Part shown: positions 17,893 through 25,245 of the stretch, piece after piece
Numbering within the stretch: the first letter of the stretch is position 1
How the letters are laid out: every line of letters begins with the position of its first letter
Assembly (NCBI RefSeq): GCF_023954305.1
Contig: NZ_JAMLIG010000001.1
Location: forward strand, 868,001 to 932,000
Origin: Mesorhizobium sp.
GTDB lineage: Bacteria; Pseudomonadota; Alphaproteobacteria; Rhizobiales; Rhizobiaceae
Reading direction: 5' to 3'
DNA: 64,000 nucleotides
Made by a program: the position numbers and the translations under genes
Notes under the pieces: generated by a model
Told to the model about the DNA's origin: nothing
Databases searched by the model: none
The model's input: the letters and a program-made list of their open reading frames with translations, nothing else

Positions 17893-17932
17893 CTCCCCTA
17901 CTCCCCTACTCCCCTACTCCCCTACTGCCCTA
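17893..17932 (+). repeat. Right array: CTCCCCTA units (reverse complement of left array)
   Basis: Four perfect CTCCCCTA units (17893-17924) and one variant CTGCCCTA (17925-17932) follow the stop codon of the four-helix-bundle gene by nine bases. A further partial unit (CTGCCTCC) follows. Each perfect unit is the exact reverse complement of TAGGGGAG, so the two arrays can pair over 24 bases in several registers. The array ends only 11-18 bases before the ATG of the FAD oxidase gene. Confidence 0.95.
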
Positions 17933-17950
17933 CTGCCTCCGCGAAGCGCT

Positions 17951-19234
17951 ATGACCTACACCTCCCCCATCTCCCCTGGCTATTCCTGGTATGAGGCGAC
18001 TGTCGGCGAGCGGCCCGAGTATCCCGCGCTCGACGGCGATGTCTCGTCCGACGTCGTCATCATCGGCGGCGGCTATACCGGCCTTTCCGCCGCCGTGCAT
18101 CTCGCCAAGGCCGGCACCAATGTCGTGCTGATCGAGGCGCATCGCTTCGGCGACGGCGCGTCGGGGCGCAACGGCGGCCAGTTGGGCACCGGCCAGCGCG
18201 CCGGCCCCGAGGAGATGGAGCAGGAACTGGGCTTCACCCGCGCCAAGGCACTGTTCGACCTCGCCGAGGAAGCCAAGGCGCATCTGCTCGAATTCGCGTC
18301 GACCCACGGAATAGAGATCGACTTCCGCCCGGGCCACCTGAACGTCACGCACAAGGCGCGCGAACTGCCCGACTTCATCAAATACGCAGAGGCGGCGGCG
18401 CGCTTCGGCTACCCTCACATCTCCCTGATGGACGCCGCCGAGACCGCCGAACGGATCGGCTCGACGCACTATGTCGGCGGCGTCCGCGACGCCGGCGCGG
18501 GCCACATCCATCCCATGAAGCTGCTCGTCGGCACGGCGCGGGTGGCGGCCGAGGCGGGCGCACGATTGCACGAGAAGACGCCGGCGACTGGTATTGCCGC
18601 AACGTCCGGCAAGGTCAGGGTCACGACACCGCGCGGAACGATCACCGCCGACAAATGCCTCGTTGCGACCAATGCCTACGGCAACGACCTCGAACCGGCG
18701 AGCGCTGCCCACATCATGCCGATCGGCTCCTTCATCGGCGCGACAGTGCCGCTCGGAGCCGACAGCCCGGTGCTTCCCGGCGGCGAGTCCGTCTCCGATT
18801 CCCGTTTCGTCGTGCGCTATTTCCGCCGGGCCCCGAGCGGCGAACTCTTGTTCGGCGGCCGCGAGATCTACGCCGTCAAGGATCCGAAGGACATCCACGT
18901 CCACATCCGGCGGCAGATCAGGGAAATCTATCCGGCGCTGAAAGATGTCGAGATCACCCACGGCTGGGGCGGCTATGTCGGCATCACCGTGCCGCGCAAG
19001 CCGTTCGTGCGCGAGGTGATGCCCAACGTCATCTCGGCCGGCGGCTATTCCGGCCACGGTGTGATGCTGGCGAATTTCGTCGGCAAGCTCTACGCCGAGA
19101 CGGTGGCGGGCAACCGCGACCGGCTGAAGCTGTTCGAGGAGCTGAAGATCCCCGCTTTCCCTGGCGGACGCCGGTTCCGCTCGCCGATGCTCTTCCTAGC
19201 GCTGTCATGGTTCGCGCTGCGCGACCGGTTTTGA
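17951..19234 (+). CDS. FAD-dependent amine oxidase, gamma-glutamylputrescine oxidase type
   Basis: This 427-residue flavoprotein has the ADP-binding GGGYTGLSAAVHLAKAG motif near residues 38-54 and a DAO-family fold. The family stretch DGASGRNGGQLGTGQR follows, with a C-terminal FAD contact (SAGGYSGHGVMLANFVGK). This is the PuuB/OrdL class that oxidises gamma-glutamylputrescine to the aldehyde with H2O2 release. It pairs with the glutamine synthetase-like gene upstream. The repeat array before it leaves no clear Shine-Dalgarno sequence (CCGCGAAGCGCT ATG), so the inserted element may have changed its translation. The substrate is inferred from context. Confidence 0.87.
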   Translation: MTYTSPISPGYSWYEATVGERPEYPALDGDVSSDVVIIGGGYTGLSAAVHLAKAGTNVVLIEAHRFGDGASGRNGGQLGTGQRAGPEEMEQELGFTRAKALFDLAEEAKAHLLEFASTHGIEIDFRPGHLNVTHKARELPDFIKYAEAAARFGYPHISLMDAAETAERIGSTHYVGGVRDAGAGHIHPMKLLVGTARVAAEAGARLHEKTPATGIAATSGKVRVTTPRGTITADKCLVATNAYGNDLEPASAAHIMPIGSFIGATVPLGADSPVLPGGESVSDSRFVVRYFRRAPSGELLFGGREIYAVKDPKDIHVHIRRQIREIYPALKDVEITHGWGGYVGITVPRKPFVREVMPNVISAGGYSGHGVMLANFVGKLYAETVAGNRDRLKLFEELKIPAFPGGRRFRSPMLFLALSWFALRDRF

Positions 19235-19334
19235 AAAGCGGACGTCCGCCGGCCTCGCCTGCCCAGCGCCTCAAGTCTGCAAAAAGCCACGATCAGGCGC
19301 TCTTGAGGCCGTCTATCCAGGTGCGGGGACACGC

Positions 19335-19826
19335 TTGACCAAGACCGTCGCGAAAATCTTCTGGCCGCTCGGCATCACGATCGCCGCGCTCTTGATGGTG
19401 CTGGCACTCTCGGGCTGCCAGTCGATCTCGCTGTTGAGGATCGAGGGCGCGGGCGCCAATGCGAGCGCGGAGGAGCACCTCGCCGCGATCCGCAAGAGCG
19501 CGGGGCTCTCGCCGCTTGCCCCCGACGCGCAACTGGAAAAGGCCGCGCGGCAGCAGGCCGAACTGATGGCGGCGTCCGGCCGGATGAAGCATACGACCGG
19601 GCGCGGGAAGGACTTCCTCACGCGGGTGCGCGGCAACGGCATCGAAGGCGCCGCCGCCGAGAACATTGCTTATGGCCGCTTCGGACTCGACGAGCTGTTT
19701 TCCGCCTGGGCCAACTCGCCCGGACATCGGAGGAACATGCTCGACCCGCGCTTCTCGCGCTTCGGCCTCGCCTCTGCCAAGGGCGAAGGCGACCGGCGCT
19801 ACTGGTCGCTGATCGTCGCGCGCTGA
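19335..19826 (+). CDS. CAP/SCP-domain lipoprotein
   Basis: This 163-residue protein begins with a lipoprotein signal peptide (LGITIAALLMVLALSGC) whose lipobox LSGC gives a lipidated Cys near residue 28. A CAP (SCP/PR1) domain follows, with the pattern LAAIRKSAGLSPLAPDAQLE, MKHTTGRGKDF, AAENIAYG and WANSPGHRRNMLDP. It is probably tethered to the outer membrane. Bacterial CAP proteins often bind or modify envelope components, and the reaction is seldom known. The start is a TTG at 19335; no better ATG precedes the signal peptide. Confidence 0.85.
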   Translation: MTKTVAKIFWPLGITIAALLMVLALSGCQSISLLRIEGAGANASAEEHLAAIRKSAGLSPLAPDAQLEKAARQQAELMAASGRMKHTTGRGKDFLTRVRGNGIEGAAAENIAYGRFGLDELFSAWANSPGHRRNMLDPRFSRFGLASAKGEGDRRYWSLIVAR

Positions 19827-19832
19827 TCCGGT

Positions 19833-20636
19833 TCAGGTCCGGGCCAACGGCACGACCGCGCGACGGTAGAGATGCCATGTGGCGTGGCCGAGCACCGGCA
19901 GGATCACCAGAAGACCGAGGAAGAAGGGCAGGCAGGCGAGGATCACGCACAGCGTGACGACCAGCCCCCATGACAGCATCGCCACCGGGCTCGCCACCAC
20001 GGTGCGCACGCTGGTGATCATCGCCGTGATGAAATCGACCTCGCGTTCCATCAGCAGCGGAATCGAGATGACCGTGATGGAGAACAGGATCAGCGCCAGG
20101 GCGGCGCCGACCACATGCCCAACCGCCAGGAACAGCCATCCCTGCCCGGTCGACAGAACCAGGGTCAGGAACTTCTCCAGCGTCGAGAAGGACATTCGCC
20201 CGAGCAAGATCGCGACCAGCAGCCGGACCTGATACATCCAGATCCAGAAGACGAAGAGCATGACGAAAGCCATCCAGGACAGTTCCCTGAGCCGCTGGGC
20301 CCAGACGACCGAGAGCACTTCGCTCCAGATCAGGGGCCGCCCGGCCTCCAGCCTGCGGCTGACCTCGTAAAGCCCAACGGCCGCGAAAGGGCCGACCAGC
20401 GGGAATCCGATAGCGACCGGATAGATCATCCACGACTTGTCCCAGACCGTCAGGGCCAGGACGATGAGGATGCCGGCAACGGCAAAGATGCCGCCGAAGA
20501 ACAGGCCGAACAGCGGCGCGCGGGCGAAATCGGACAGACCCTCCATCAGCGCCGCCCTGATGTCGGCGGTCGTCAGTGCGTTGACACGCGGCATGACGTA
20601 GGCCTGCGACGCCGCGGGTTGCTCTTCGCTCGCCAT
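19833..20636 (-). CDS. DUF2189-domain membrane protein
   Basis: This 267-residue protein has about six membrane segments after a 35-residue soluble start (for example LFGLFFGGIFAVAGILIVLA and PVAIGFPLVGPFAAVGLYEV). The pattern is typical of the DUF2189 family of proteobacterial inner-membrane proteins. Its function is unknown. The site TTGACGGAAATCAA at 20711-20724, upstream of the start, resembles an FNR/FixK box and suggests regulation by oxygen. It converges with the CAP lipoprotein gene; their stops are six bases apart. Confidence 0.85.
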   Translation of the reverse strand: MASEEQPAASQAYVMPRVNALTTADIRAALMEGLSDFARAPLFGLFFGGIFAVAGILIVLALTVWDKSWMIYPVAIGFPLVGPFAAVGLYEVSRRLEAGRPLIWSEVLSVVWAQRLRELSWMAFVMLFVFWIWMYQVRLLVAILLGRMSFSTLEKFLTLVLSTGQGWLFLAVGHVVGAALALILFSITVISIPLLMEREVDFITAMITSVRTVVASPVAMLSWGLVVTLCVILACLPFFLGLLVILPVLGHATWHLYRRAVVPLART

Positions 20637-20710
20637 TGCTCCGCACTCCCCTGCGAAACGCCCGCTGACGGGCCGTTGCGAAACTATCGCGGTCCGGACG
20701 AGCGAGCACC

Positions 20711-20724
20711 TTGACGGAAATCAA
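20711..20724 (-). promoter_or_regulatory. FNR/FixK-like box upstream of DUF2189 gene
   Basis: The sequence TTGACGGAAATCAA fits TTGAY-N4-ATCAA; the left half differs from TTGAT by one base. Its centre lies about 81 bases upstream of the DUF2189 start at 20636. It lies between that gene and the 3' end of the KAS III gene, both on the minus strand. Regulation by an FNR-family protein is inferred from the motif alone. Confidence 0.5.
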
Positions 20725-20740
20725 ACGCCGAAACGGCCGG

Positions 20741-21859
20741 CTACATCCGCCGCACGATGACGCTGCCGGCCGAGTAGCCGGCGCCGAAGGAGCAGATGAC
20801 GCCGAGGCTGCCGGCGGGAAGGTCGTCGGAGAATTTCGAGAAGGCGATGATCGAACCAGCCGAGGAGGTGTTGGCATAATCCTGCAGCACGTTCGGCTGT
20901 TCTTCCCGCGTCGGCTCCCGGCCGAGCACCTTCTGGCCGATGAAGTCGTTCATGCTCTTGTTGGCCTGATGCAGCCACATGCGGCTTAGATCCGAGGGCT
21001 TCATGCCCTCGTCCGTGAGATGGGTGAGCATCAGCTCCGCCACCATCGGCACGACCTGCTTGAAGACCTTGCGGCCCTCCTGCATGAACTGCATGTCGCG
21101 GCGTTCGCCCATCTGGTCGTGCGTGCGGCGCAGGAAACCGTTGTTGTTGCGGATATTGTTGGAGAATTCGGTGAGCAGGCGGGTGGAGAGGATCTCCCAG
21201 GCGCCGTCGACCTCGCCGTCGATCCGCTCCATGAGCACGGCCGTGCAGACGTCGCCGAAGATGAAATGGCAGTCGCGGTCGCGCCACTCCTGATGGCCCG
21301 AGGTGATCTCCGGATTGACCATCAGGATGGCGCGTGCCGAGCCCGAGCGGATCATGTCGGCGGCCGCCTGTATGCCGAAGGTCGCCGACGAGCAGGCGAC
21401 GTTCATGTCGAAGGCGAACCCCTTGATGCCCAGCGCCTGCTGGATTTCCACCGCGATCGCCGGATAGGCGCGCTCGTGATTGGACGCGGCGCAGATGACG
21501 GCGTCGACCTCGCCCGCCGTGCGCCCGGCCTGCGCCAGAGCCTTGTTGGCGGCGTCGACGGCGATCTCGGCCATGATCGAAAGCTCCTCGTCGGCGCGAG
21601 GTCTCAACTTCGGCATCATCCGGTCGGGATCGAGCACGCCCGACTTGTTCATCACATGGCGGCGTTCGATGCCCGATGCCTTGACGATGAACTCCTCGCT
21701 CGACATCGGCAGGGCCGCGCGCGTCCCGGCCGCGATCTCCTCGGCATGCCGCGCGTTCTGCCGGTTTGCGTATTCGTTGTACGAAGCCACCAGTTCGGCA
21801 TTGGTGATGACCTCTTCGGGCGTGAAGATGCCCGTGCCGGTGATGGCAACCCTGTGCAT
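20741..21859 (-). CDS. Beta-ketoacyl-ACP synthase III-like enzyme
   Basis: This 372-residue thiolase-fold enzyme has the FabH catalytic triad: Cys156 in FDMNVACSSATFG, His in MWLHQANKSMNDF, and Asn in ANTSSAGSI. It joins an acyl-CoA to malonyl-ACP to start fatty acid synthesis, or makes a related condensation. It is about 50 residues longer than E. coli FabH, with an insert in the first 90 residues, as in a subgroup common in proteobacteria beside a canonical FabH. No fab neighbours are present, so it may be a second or specialised KAS III. Confidence 0.88.
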   Translation of the reverse strand: MHRVAITGTGIFTPEEVITNAELVASYNEYANRQNARHAEEIAAGTRAALPMSSEEFIVKASGIERRHVMNKSGVLDPDRMMPKLRPRADEELSIMAEIAVDAANKALAQAGRTAGEVDAVICAASNHERAYPAIAVEIQQALGIKGFAFDMNVACSSATFGIQAAADMIRSGSARAILMVNPEITSGHQEWRDRDCHFIFGDVCTAVLMERIDGEVDGAWEILSTRLLTEFSNNIRNNNGFLRRTHDQMGERRDMQFMQEGRKVFKQVVPMVAELMLTHLTDEGMKPSDLSRMWLHQANKSMNDFIGQKVLGREPTREEQPNVLQDYANTSSAGSIIAFSKFSDDLPAGSLGVICSFGAGYSAGSVIVRRM

Positions 21860-22026
21860 GCGCGTTTCCCGTGATTCCCGGTTTTTCGGCGATCATAGCG
21901 GCCGCCGGCAAAGAAACCAGCGCGGCGATTGAGGCGTTCGCCTGCCCTCTCGGAGACGAGTTGTGATAACGAGACGGAACCGTGCGGGGGCGGATGACTT
22001 TTGCATCGAAGCAAAGGAGCCTCGAC

Positions 22027-22281
22027 ATGAACGGACAAAGTGAAACCCGTGTCATCTACCGCGTCGTCGAGCACGACGGAGGATGGGCTTACAAGGTCGG
22101 CGACGTCTTCTCGGAGACCTTTCCCGACCACGATAGCGCCCGCAACGCGGCACTCGCCGCCGCCAACGAGCATCGGCTGGGCGGACGCGACGCCGACATC
22201 GAGTATCAGGACGCGTCGGGCGCATGGCGCACCGAACACGAGCCCGGCGGCGACCGGCCGGATACCGCCGTCGAGGGCTGA
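22027..22281 (+). CDS. DUF2188-domain protein
   Basis: This 84-residue soluble protein starts MNGQSETRVIYRVVEHDGGW and carries the DUF2188 pattern (YKVGDVFSETFPDHDSARNA) in its first 60 residues, followed by a short acidic tail. I chose the ATG at 22027 because AAAGGAG precedes it. DUF2188 proteins are small, widespread and of unknown function. It stands alone: it diverges from the KAS III gene and converges with the SDR gene, whose stop is 13 bases away. Confidence 0.82.
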   Translation: MNGQSETRVIYRVVEHDGGWAYKVGDVFSETFPDHDSARNAALAAANEHRLGGRDADIEYQDASGAWRTEHEPGGDRPDTAVEG

Positions 22282-22293
22282 CGGCTCCTGCCG

Positions 22294-23055
22294 TCAGATA
22301 TCGAAGCCGCCATCGACCTCGAGCGCGATGCCGGTGATGAAGGCGGCTTCGTCGGACGCCAGCCAGAGCGCGGCATTCGCCACGTCGAGCGGTGTCGACA
22401 GCCGGCCGAGCGGAATCGCCGCGCGAATCTGGTCGCGGATTTCAGGCGTGTCGGCGCCCATGAAGCGGGCGAGCATCGGCGTGTCGCCCGAGACCGGGCA
22501 CAGGCAGTTGACCCGGATCTTCTTCGGCGCGAGGTCCAGCGCCATCGATTTGGTCGCGGTGATCGCCCAGCCCTTCGATGCATTGTACCAGGTAAAGCCG
22601 GCCTGCGGTCTGATCCCGGAGGTGGACGCGGTCGTGATGATCGAGCCGCCGCCCTGGCGCTCCATGATCGGCACGACCGCGAGCGTCGAGAAATAGATCG
22701 ATTTCATGTTGACGTCGGCGATGAGGTCGAACGTCCCCTCGTCGACCTCGAGCAGGTCGCCGCTGCGGTGGGTGAAGCCGGCATTGTTGACCATGACGTC
22801 GATGCGGCCGAAGGCCTGCATCGCGGCATAGACCATCGCGTCGATCTGCGAGCGGTTGGTCACGTCCGTCGCGGTGAAGATAGCATTGGCGCCGATCTCG
22901 TCGGCCACGCGTTCGGCCTCGCGGGCGTTGAGGTCGGCAACGACGACGTTGGCGCCCTCCTCGGCGAAACGCCGCGCCATGCCCTCGCCGAAGCCGGAAG
23001 CGGCGCCGGTGACGATGGCGACTTTGTTGTCGAGGCGATGCGATGCTGCAGACAT
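22294..23055 (-). CDS. SDR-family oxidoreductase
   Basis: This 253-residue classical short-chain dehydrogenase has the cofactor loop TGAASGFGEG (residues about 16-25), the NNAG motif, and the catalytic Ser-Tyr-Lys set (ITTAST, then WYNASKGWAI). The Asp in VVVADLN favours NAD(H) over NADP(H). It resembles 3-oxoacyl-ACP or glucose/ribitol dehydrogenase-like SDRs; the substrate is not clear. It lies downstream of hicBA on the same strand with 14 bases between hicA and its start, so hicBA and this gene could share a transcript. Confidence 0.88.
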   Translation of the reverse strand: MSAASHRLDNKVAIVTGAASGFGEGMARRFAEEGANVVVADLNAREAERVADEIGANAIFTATDVTNRSQIDAMVYAAMQAFGRIDVMVNNAGFTHRSGDLLEVDEGTFDLIADVNMKSIYFSTLAVVPIMERQGGGSIITTASTSGIRPQAGFTWYNASKGWAITATKSMALDLAPKKIRVNCLCPVSGDTPMLARFMGADTPEIRDQIRAAIPLGRLSTPLDVANAALWLASDEAAFITGIALEVDGGFDI

Positions 23056-23069
23056 GTTGGGAGCTTAGG

Positions 23070-23273
23070 TTAGAGGTCTTCGGGCTTCAGCCCCGTCTGG
23101 CGAGCGATCCTCGCCAGCATCTTCGGGCCGATTTCTTCCCGGTCGTGGAACGCAAAGACGACGTTTGTCCATCCGTCCCTGGCAAGAACCCGGTGGGAAC
23201 CCGTCTGCCGCTTGATCGTCCAGCCGATACGCTCCAGAGCCGAGAGCACGCGTCTCGCCGAACCGACGGCCAA
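23070..23273 (-). CDS. hicA: HicA-family toxin
   Basis: This 67-residue protein has the double-stranded RNA-binding-like HicA (YcfA) pattern. A short helix (SARRVLSALERIGWTIKR) is followed by the catalytic histidine in TGSHRVLARDG and the C-terminal ARIARQTGLKPEDL. HicA cleaves mRNA unless held by HicB. I chose the TTG at 23273, just downstream of the hicB stop codon, because it gives the usual length; no in-frame ATG is available. The order hicB-hicA is the reverse of the classical one. Confidence 0.82.
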   Translation of the reverse strand: MAVGSARRVLSALERIGWTIKRQTGSHRVLARDGWTNVVFAFHDREEIGPKMLARIARQTGLKPEDL

Positions 23274-23277
23274 TGGC

Positions 23278-23478
23278 TCATGCGGCGACGAATAACTGGC
23301 CGACTTCGGGGACTTCCTCGCCGTGATCGAGCCGATCGGCGAGCGTGCGCAGCGCCAGAGCCTCAACCCGTCCGCGCGCCTCTTCGCGGGTCGCGCCATA
23401 AGCCATGACACCCGGCAGAGAGACAATCTCGGCGATCCATCGACCGTCGTCCTCGCGTTCGAAATCGATCTTCAGCAA
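23278..23478 (-). CDS. hicB: HicB-family antitoxin (short form)
   Basis: This 66-residue protein has the partial RNase H-like fold of HicB antitoxins (IDFEREDDGRWIAEIVSLPG, then GATREEARGRVEALALRTLA). No C-terminal DNA-binding domain follows, so it is the short form that may not regulate its own promoter. The start is TTG at 23478. It is immediately upstream of hicA, with the two frames only a few bases apart, so they are probably translationally coupled. Confidence 0.82.
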   Translation of the reverse strand: MLKIDFEREDDGRWIAEIVSLPGVMAYGATREEARGRVEALALRTLADRLDHGEEVPEVGQLFVAA

Positions 23479-23577
23479 GCCGCTCCGCTCCCTGTCAGGT
23501 TAGATCAGCGCCCATTAGCATTTCCGGGCGCGTTCAAACAGCCCAAACGATTGCAGGCCGGATTCAGGTCGGCGGGA

Positions 23578-25053
23578 TTACCCGTGATTGAACACGATCG
23601 TCTTGGTCGCACTCATGTCGTAGAGCGCCTCGAAACCCTTTTCGCGGCCGTGGCCCGATTTCTTGAAACCGCCGAACGGAAGTTCGACGCCGCCGCCCGC
23701 GCCATAGCCGTTGACGAAGACCTGGCCGGCGCGAACCCGCTTGGCGACGCGGTGCTGGCGCGAGCCGTCCTTCGTCCAGACACCGGCCACGAGGCCGAAT
23801 TCGGTGCCGTTGGCGATGCGGACGGCGTCCTCCTCGTCGTCGAACGGCGTAATCGCCAGCACGGGACCGAAGACTTCCTCCTGCGCGATCGCGGCGGCCG
23901 GATCGACCGAGCCGAACAAGACCGGCGCCTGGTACCAGCCGCCGGCGGGCGCATCGGCGGCGACCGAGCCGCGGGCGAGAATCGGAATTCCCGCCTCCTC
24001 GGCGGCCGCGACCATGCCAGCGACGCGGTCGCGCTGCTTCGGGTTGATCAGCGCGCCGAGGTCGAGGTCGGCATCGTGCGGGCCGGCGACGAGCCTGGAG
24101 AAGCGGTCTGCCAGCGCCGCGGCGACCTGCTCGTAGACGGGGCGCTGGACCAGCACGCGGCTCCCCGCCGAGCAGGTCTGGCCGCCGTTCTGGATAATGG
24201 CGTTGACGAGCACGGGAACCGCCGCCTCGAGATCGGCATCGGCGAAGACGATCTGCGGCGACTTGCCGCCGAGTTCCATGGTGACGCCGCGATTGTTGAT
24301 CGCGGCTGCCTGCTGGATCGCGGTGCCGGTCATGGGCGAGCCCGTGAAGGTGACATAGTCGACGCCGGGATGCGCCGAGAGCGCCGCACCCGCCTCCCGG
24401 CCGTAGCCGGTGACGACGTTGACGACGCCCTCGGGAATGCCGGCTTCCAGGCAGAGTTCGGCGATGCGGATGGCGGAGAGCGAGGCGTCCTCGGCCGGCT
24501 TGGCAACCAGCGTGTTGCCCATCGCAAGGGCAGCCCCCAGCACGCGCGCCAGGATTTGCAGCGGATAGTTCCAGGGGATGATGCCGGCCACGACGCCGTG
24601 CGGCTCGCGCAGGGTCAAAGCGGTATAGCCGGGCAGGAAGGGAATGGTGTCGCCGTGGATCTTGTCGCCCGCGCCGCCGTAGAATTCGTAGTAGCGCATG
24701 GTGGCGGTGATATCCGCCCTGCCCTGCCGGATCGGCTTGCCGGTGTCGCGCGATTCGAGCGCGGCAAGTTCGGTCCCGTGGCTTTCCACCAGATGGAACA
24801 GGCGCGTCAGGCAACGGCCGCGCTCGACCGCCGGCATGCGGCCCCAAGGGCCTTCATCGAACGCCTTGCGCGCGGAGCGGACCGCCCGGTCGACATCCGC
24901 CGCGCCCGATGCGGGAATCGAGGCGAAGACCTTTCCGTCGGAGGGGGAAGCCACGTCGATCCGGGCGCCGGAGAGCGCGTCGGCAGGCTTTCCGTCGATG
25001 ATCTGCATGAAGGCGATGCCTTCGGCGACGGTTCGAGACAGATGCGTGCCCAT
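23578..25053 (-). CDS. NAD(P)-dependent aldehyde dehydrogenase
   Basis: This 491-residue enzyme carries the ALDH landmarks: IIPWNYPLQ (cofactor site), the catalytic Glu in VTMELGGKSP, the catalytic Cys in NGGQTCSAGSR, and the C-terminal ELPFGGFKKSG. It oxidises aldehydes to acids in the cytosol. The sequence is of the betaine/gamma-aminobutyraldehyde dehydrogenase type. It could serve the putrescine pathway whose first two genes lie 5 kb away, but nothing links it directly. I chose the ATG at 25053 with AAAGGAG upstream. It diverges from zwf. Confidence 0.9.
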   Translation of the reverse strand: MGTHLSRTVAEGIAFMQIIDGKPADALSGARIDVASPSDGKVFASIPASGAADVDRAVRSARKAFDEGPWGRMPAVERGRCLTRLFHLVESHGTELAALESRDTGKPIRQGRADITATMRYYEFYGGAGDKIHGDTIPFLPGYTALTLREPHGVVAGIIPWNYPLQILARVLGAALAMGNTLVAKPAEDASLSAIRIAELCLEAGIPEGVVNVVTGYGREAGAALSAHPGVDYVTFTGSPMTGTAIQQAAAINNRGVTMELGGKSPQIVFADADLEAAVPVLVNAIIQNGGQTCSAGSRVLVQRPVYEQVAAALADRFSRLVAGPHDADLDLGALINPKQRDRVAGMVAAAEEAGIPILARGSVAADAPAGGWYQAPVLFGSVDPAAAIAQEEVFGPVLAITPFDDEEDAVRIANGTEFGLVAGVWTKDGSRQHRVAKRVRAGQVFVNGYGAGGGVELPFGGFKKSGHGREKGFEALYDMSATKTIVFNHG

Positions 25054-25245
25054 GCCGGCTCCTTTCCGCTTTTCACCGGGCGCACGATATGCTGCACTGC
25101 AACAGCGTCGCGCCGCGGTCATCGCAGGAAAAGCCCGGCCTCCGCGCATGTGTCAAGCTGTAGCAGCGTCGCAGCGGGACTATGCATTTTAAATCGATTA
25201 GATTATACGGGTCCGGACCGTTCCGGAACAAGCATCGGACAGGAA

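Noticed and set aside
17491..17940. CRISPR array
   Set aside because: The repeat units are 8 bp, contiguous and without spacers, and the two arrays are inverted relative to each other around a gene.
25211..25228. Two adjacent 8-bp palindromes upstream of zwf as an operator
   Set aside because: Such CCGG-centred palindromes are common in GC-rich DNA; there is no independent support.
23323..25245. Reading frame that stays open for almost 2 kb upstream of zwf on the plus strand
   Set aside because: It lies antisense to the hicBA and aldehyde dehydrogenase genes, shows no family pattern, and GC-rich codon use explains the lack of stops. zwf starts at 25246 with a ribosome binding site.
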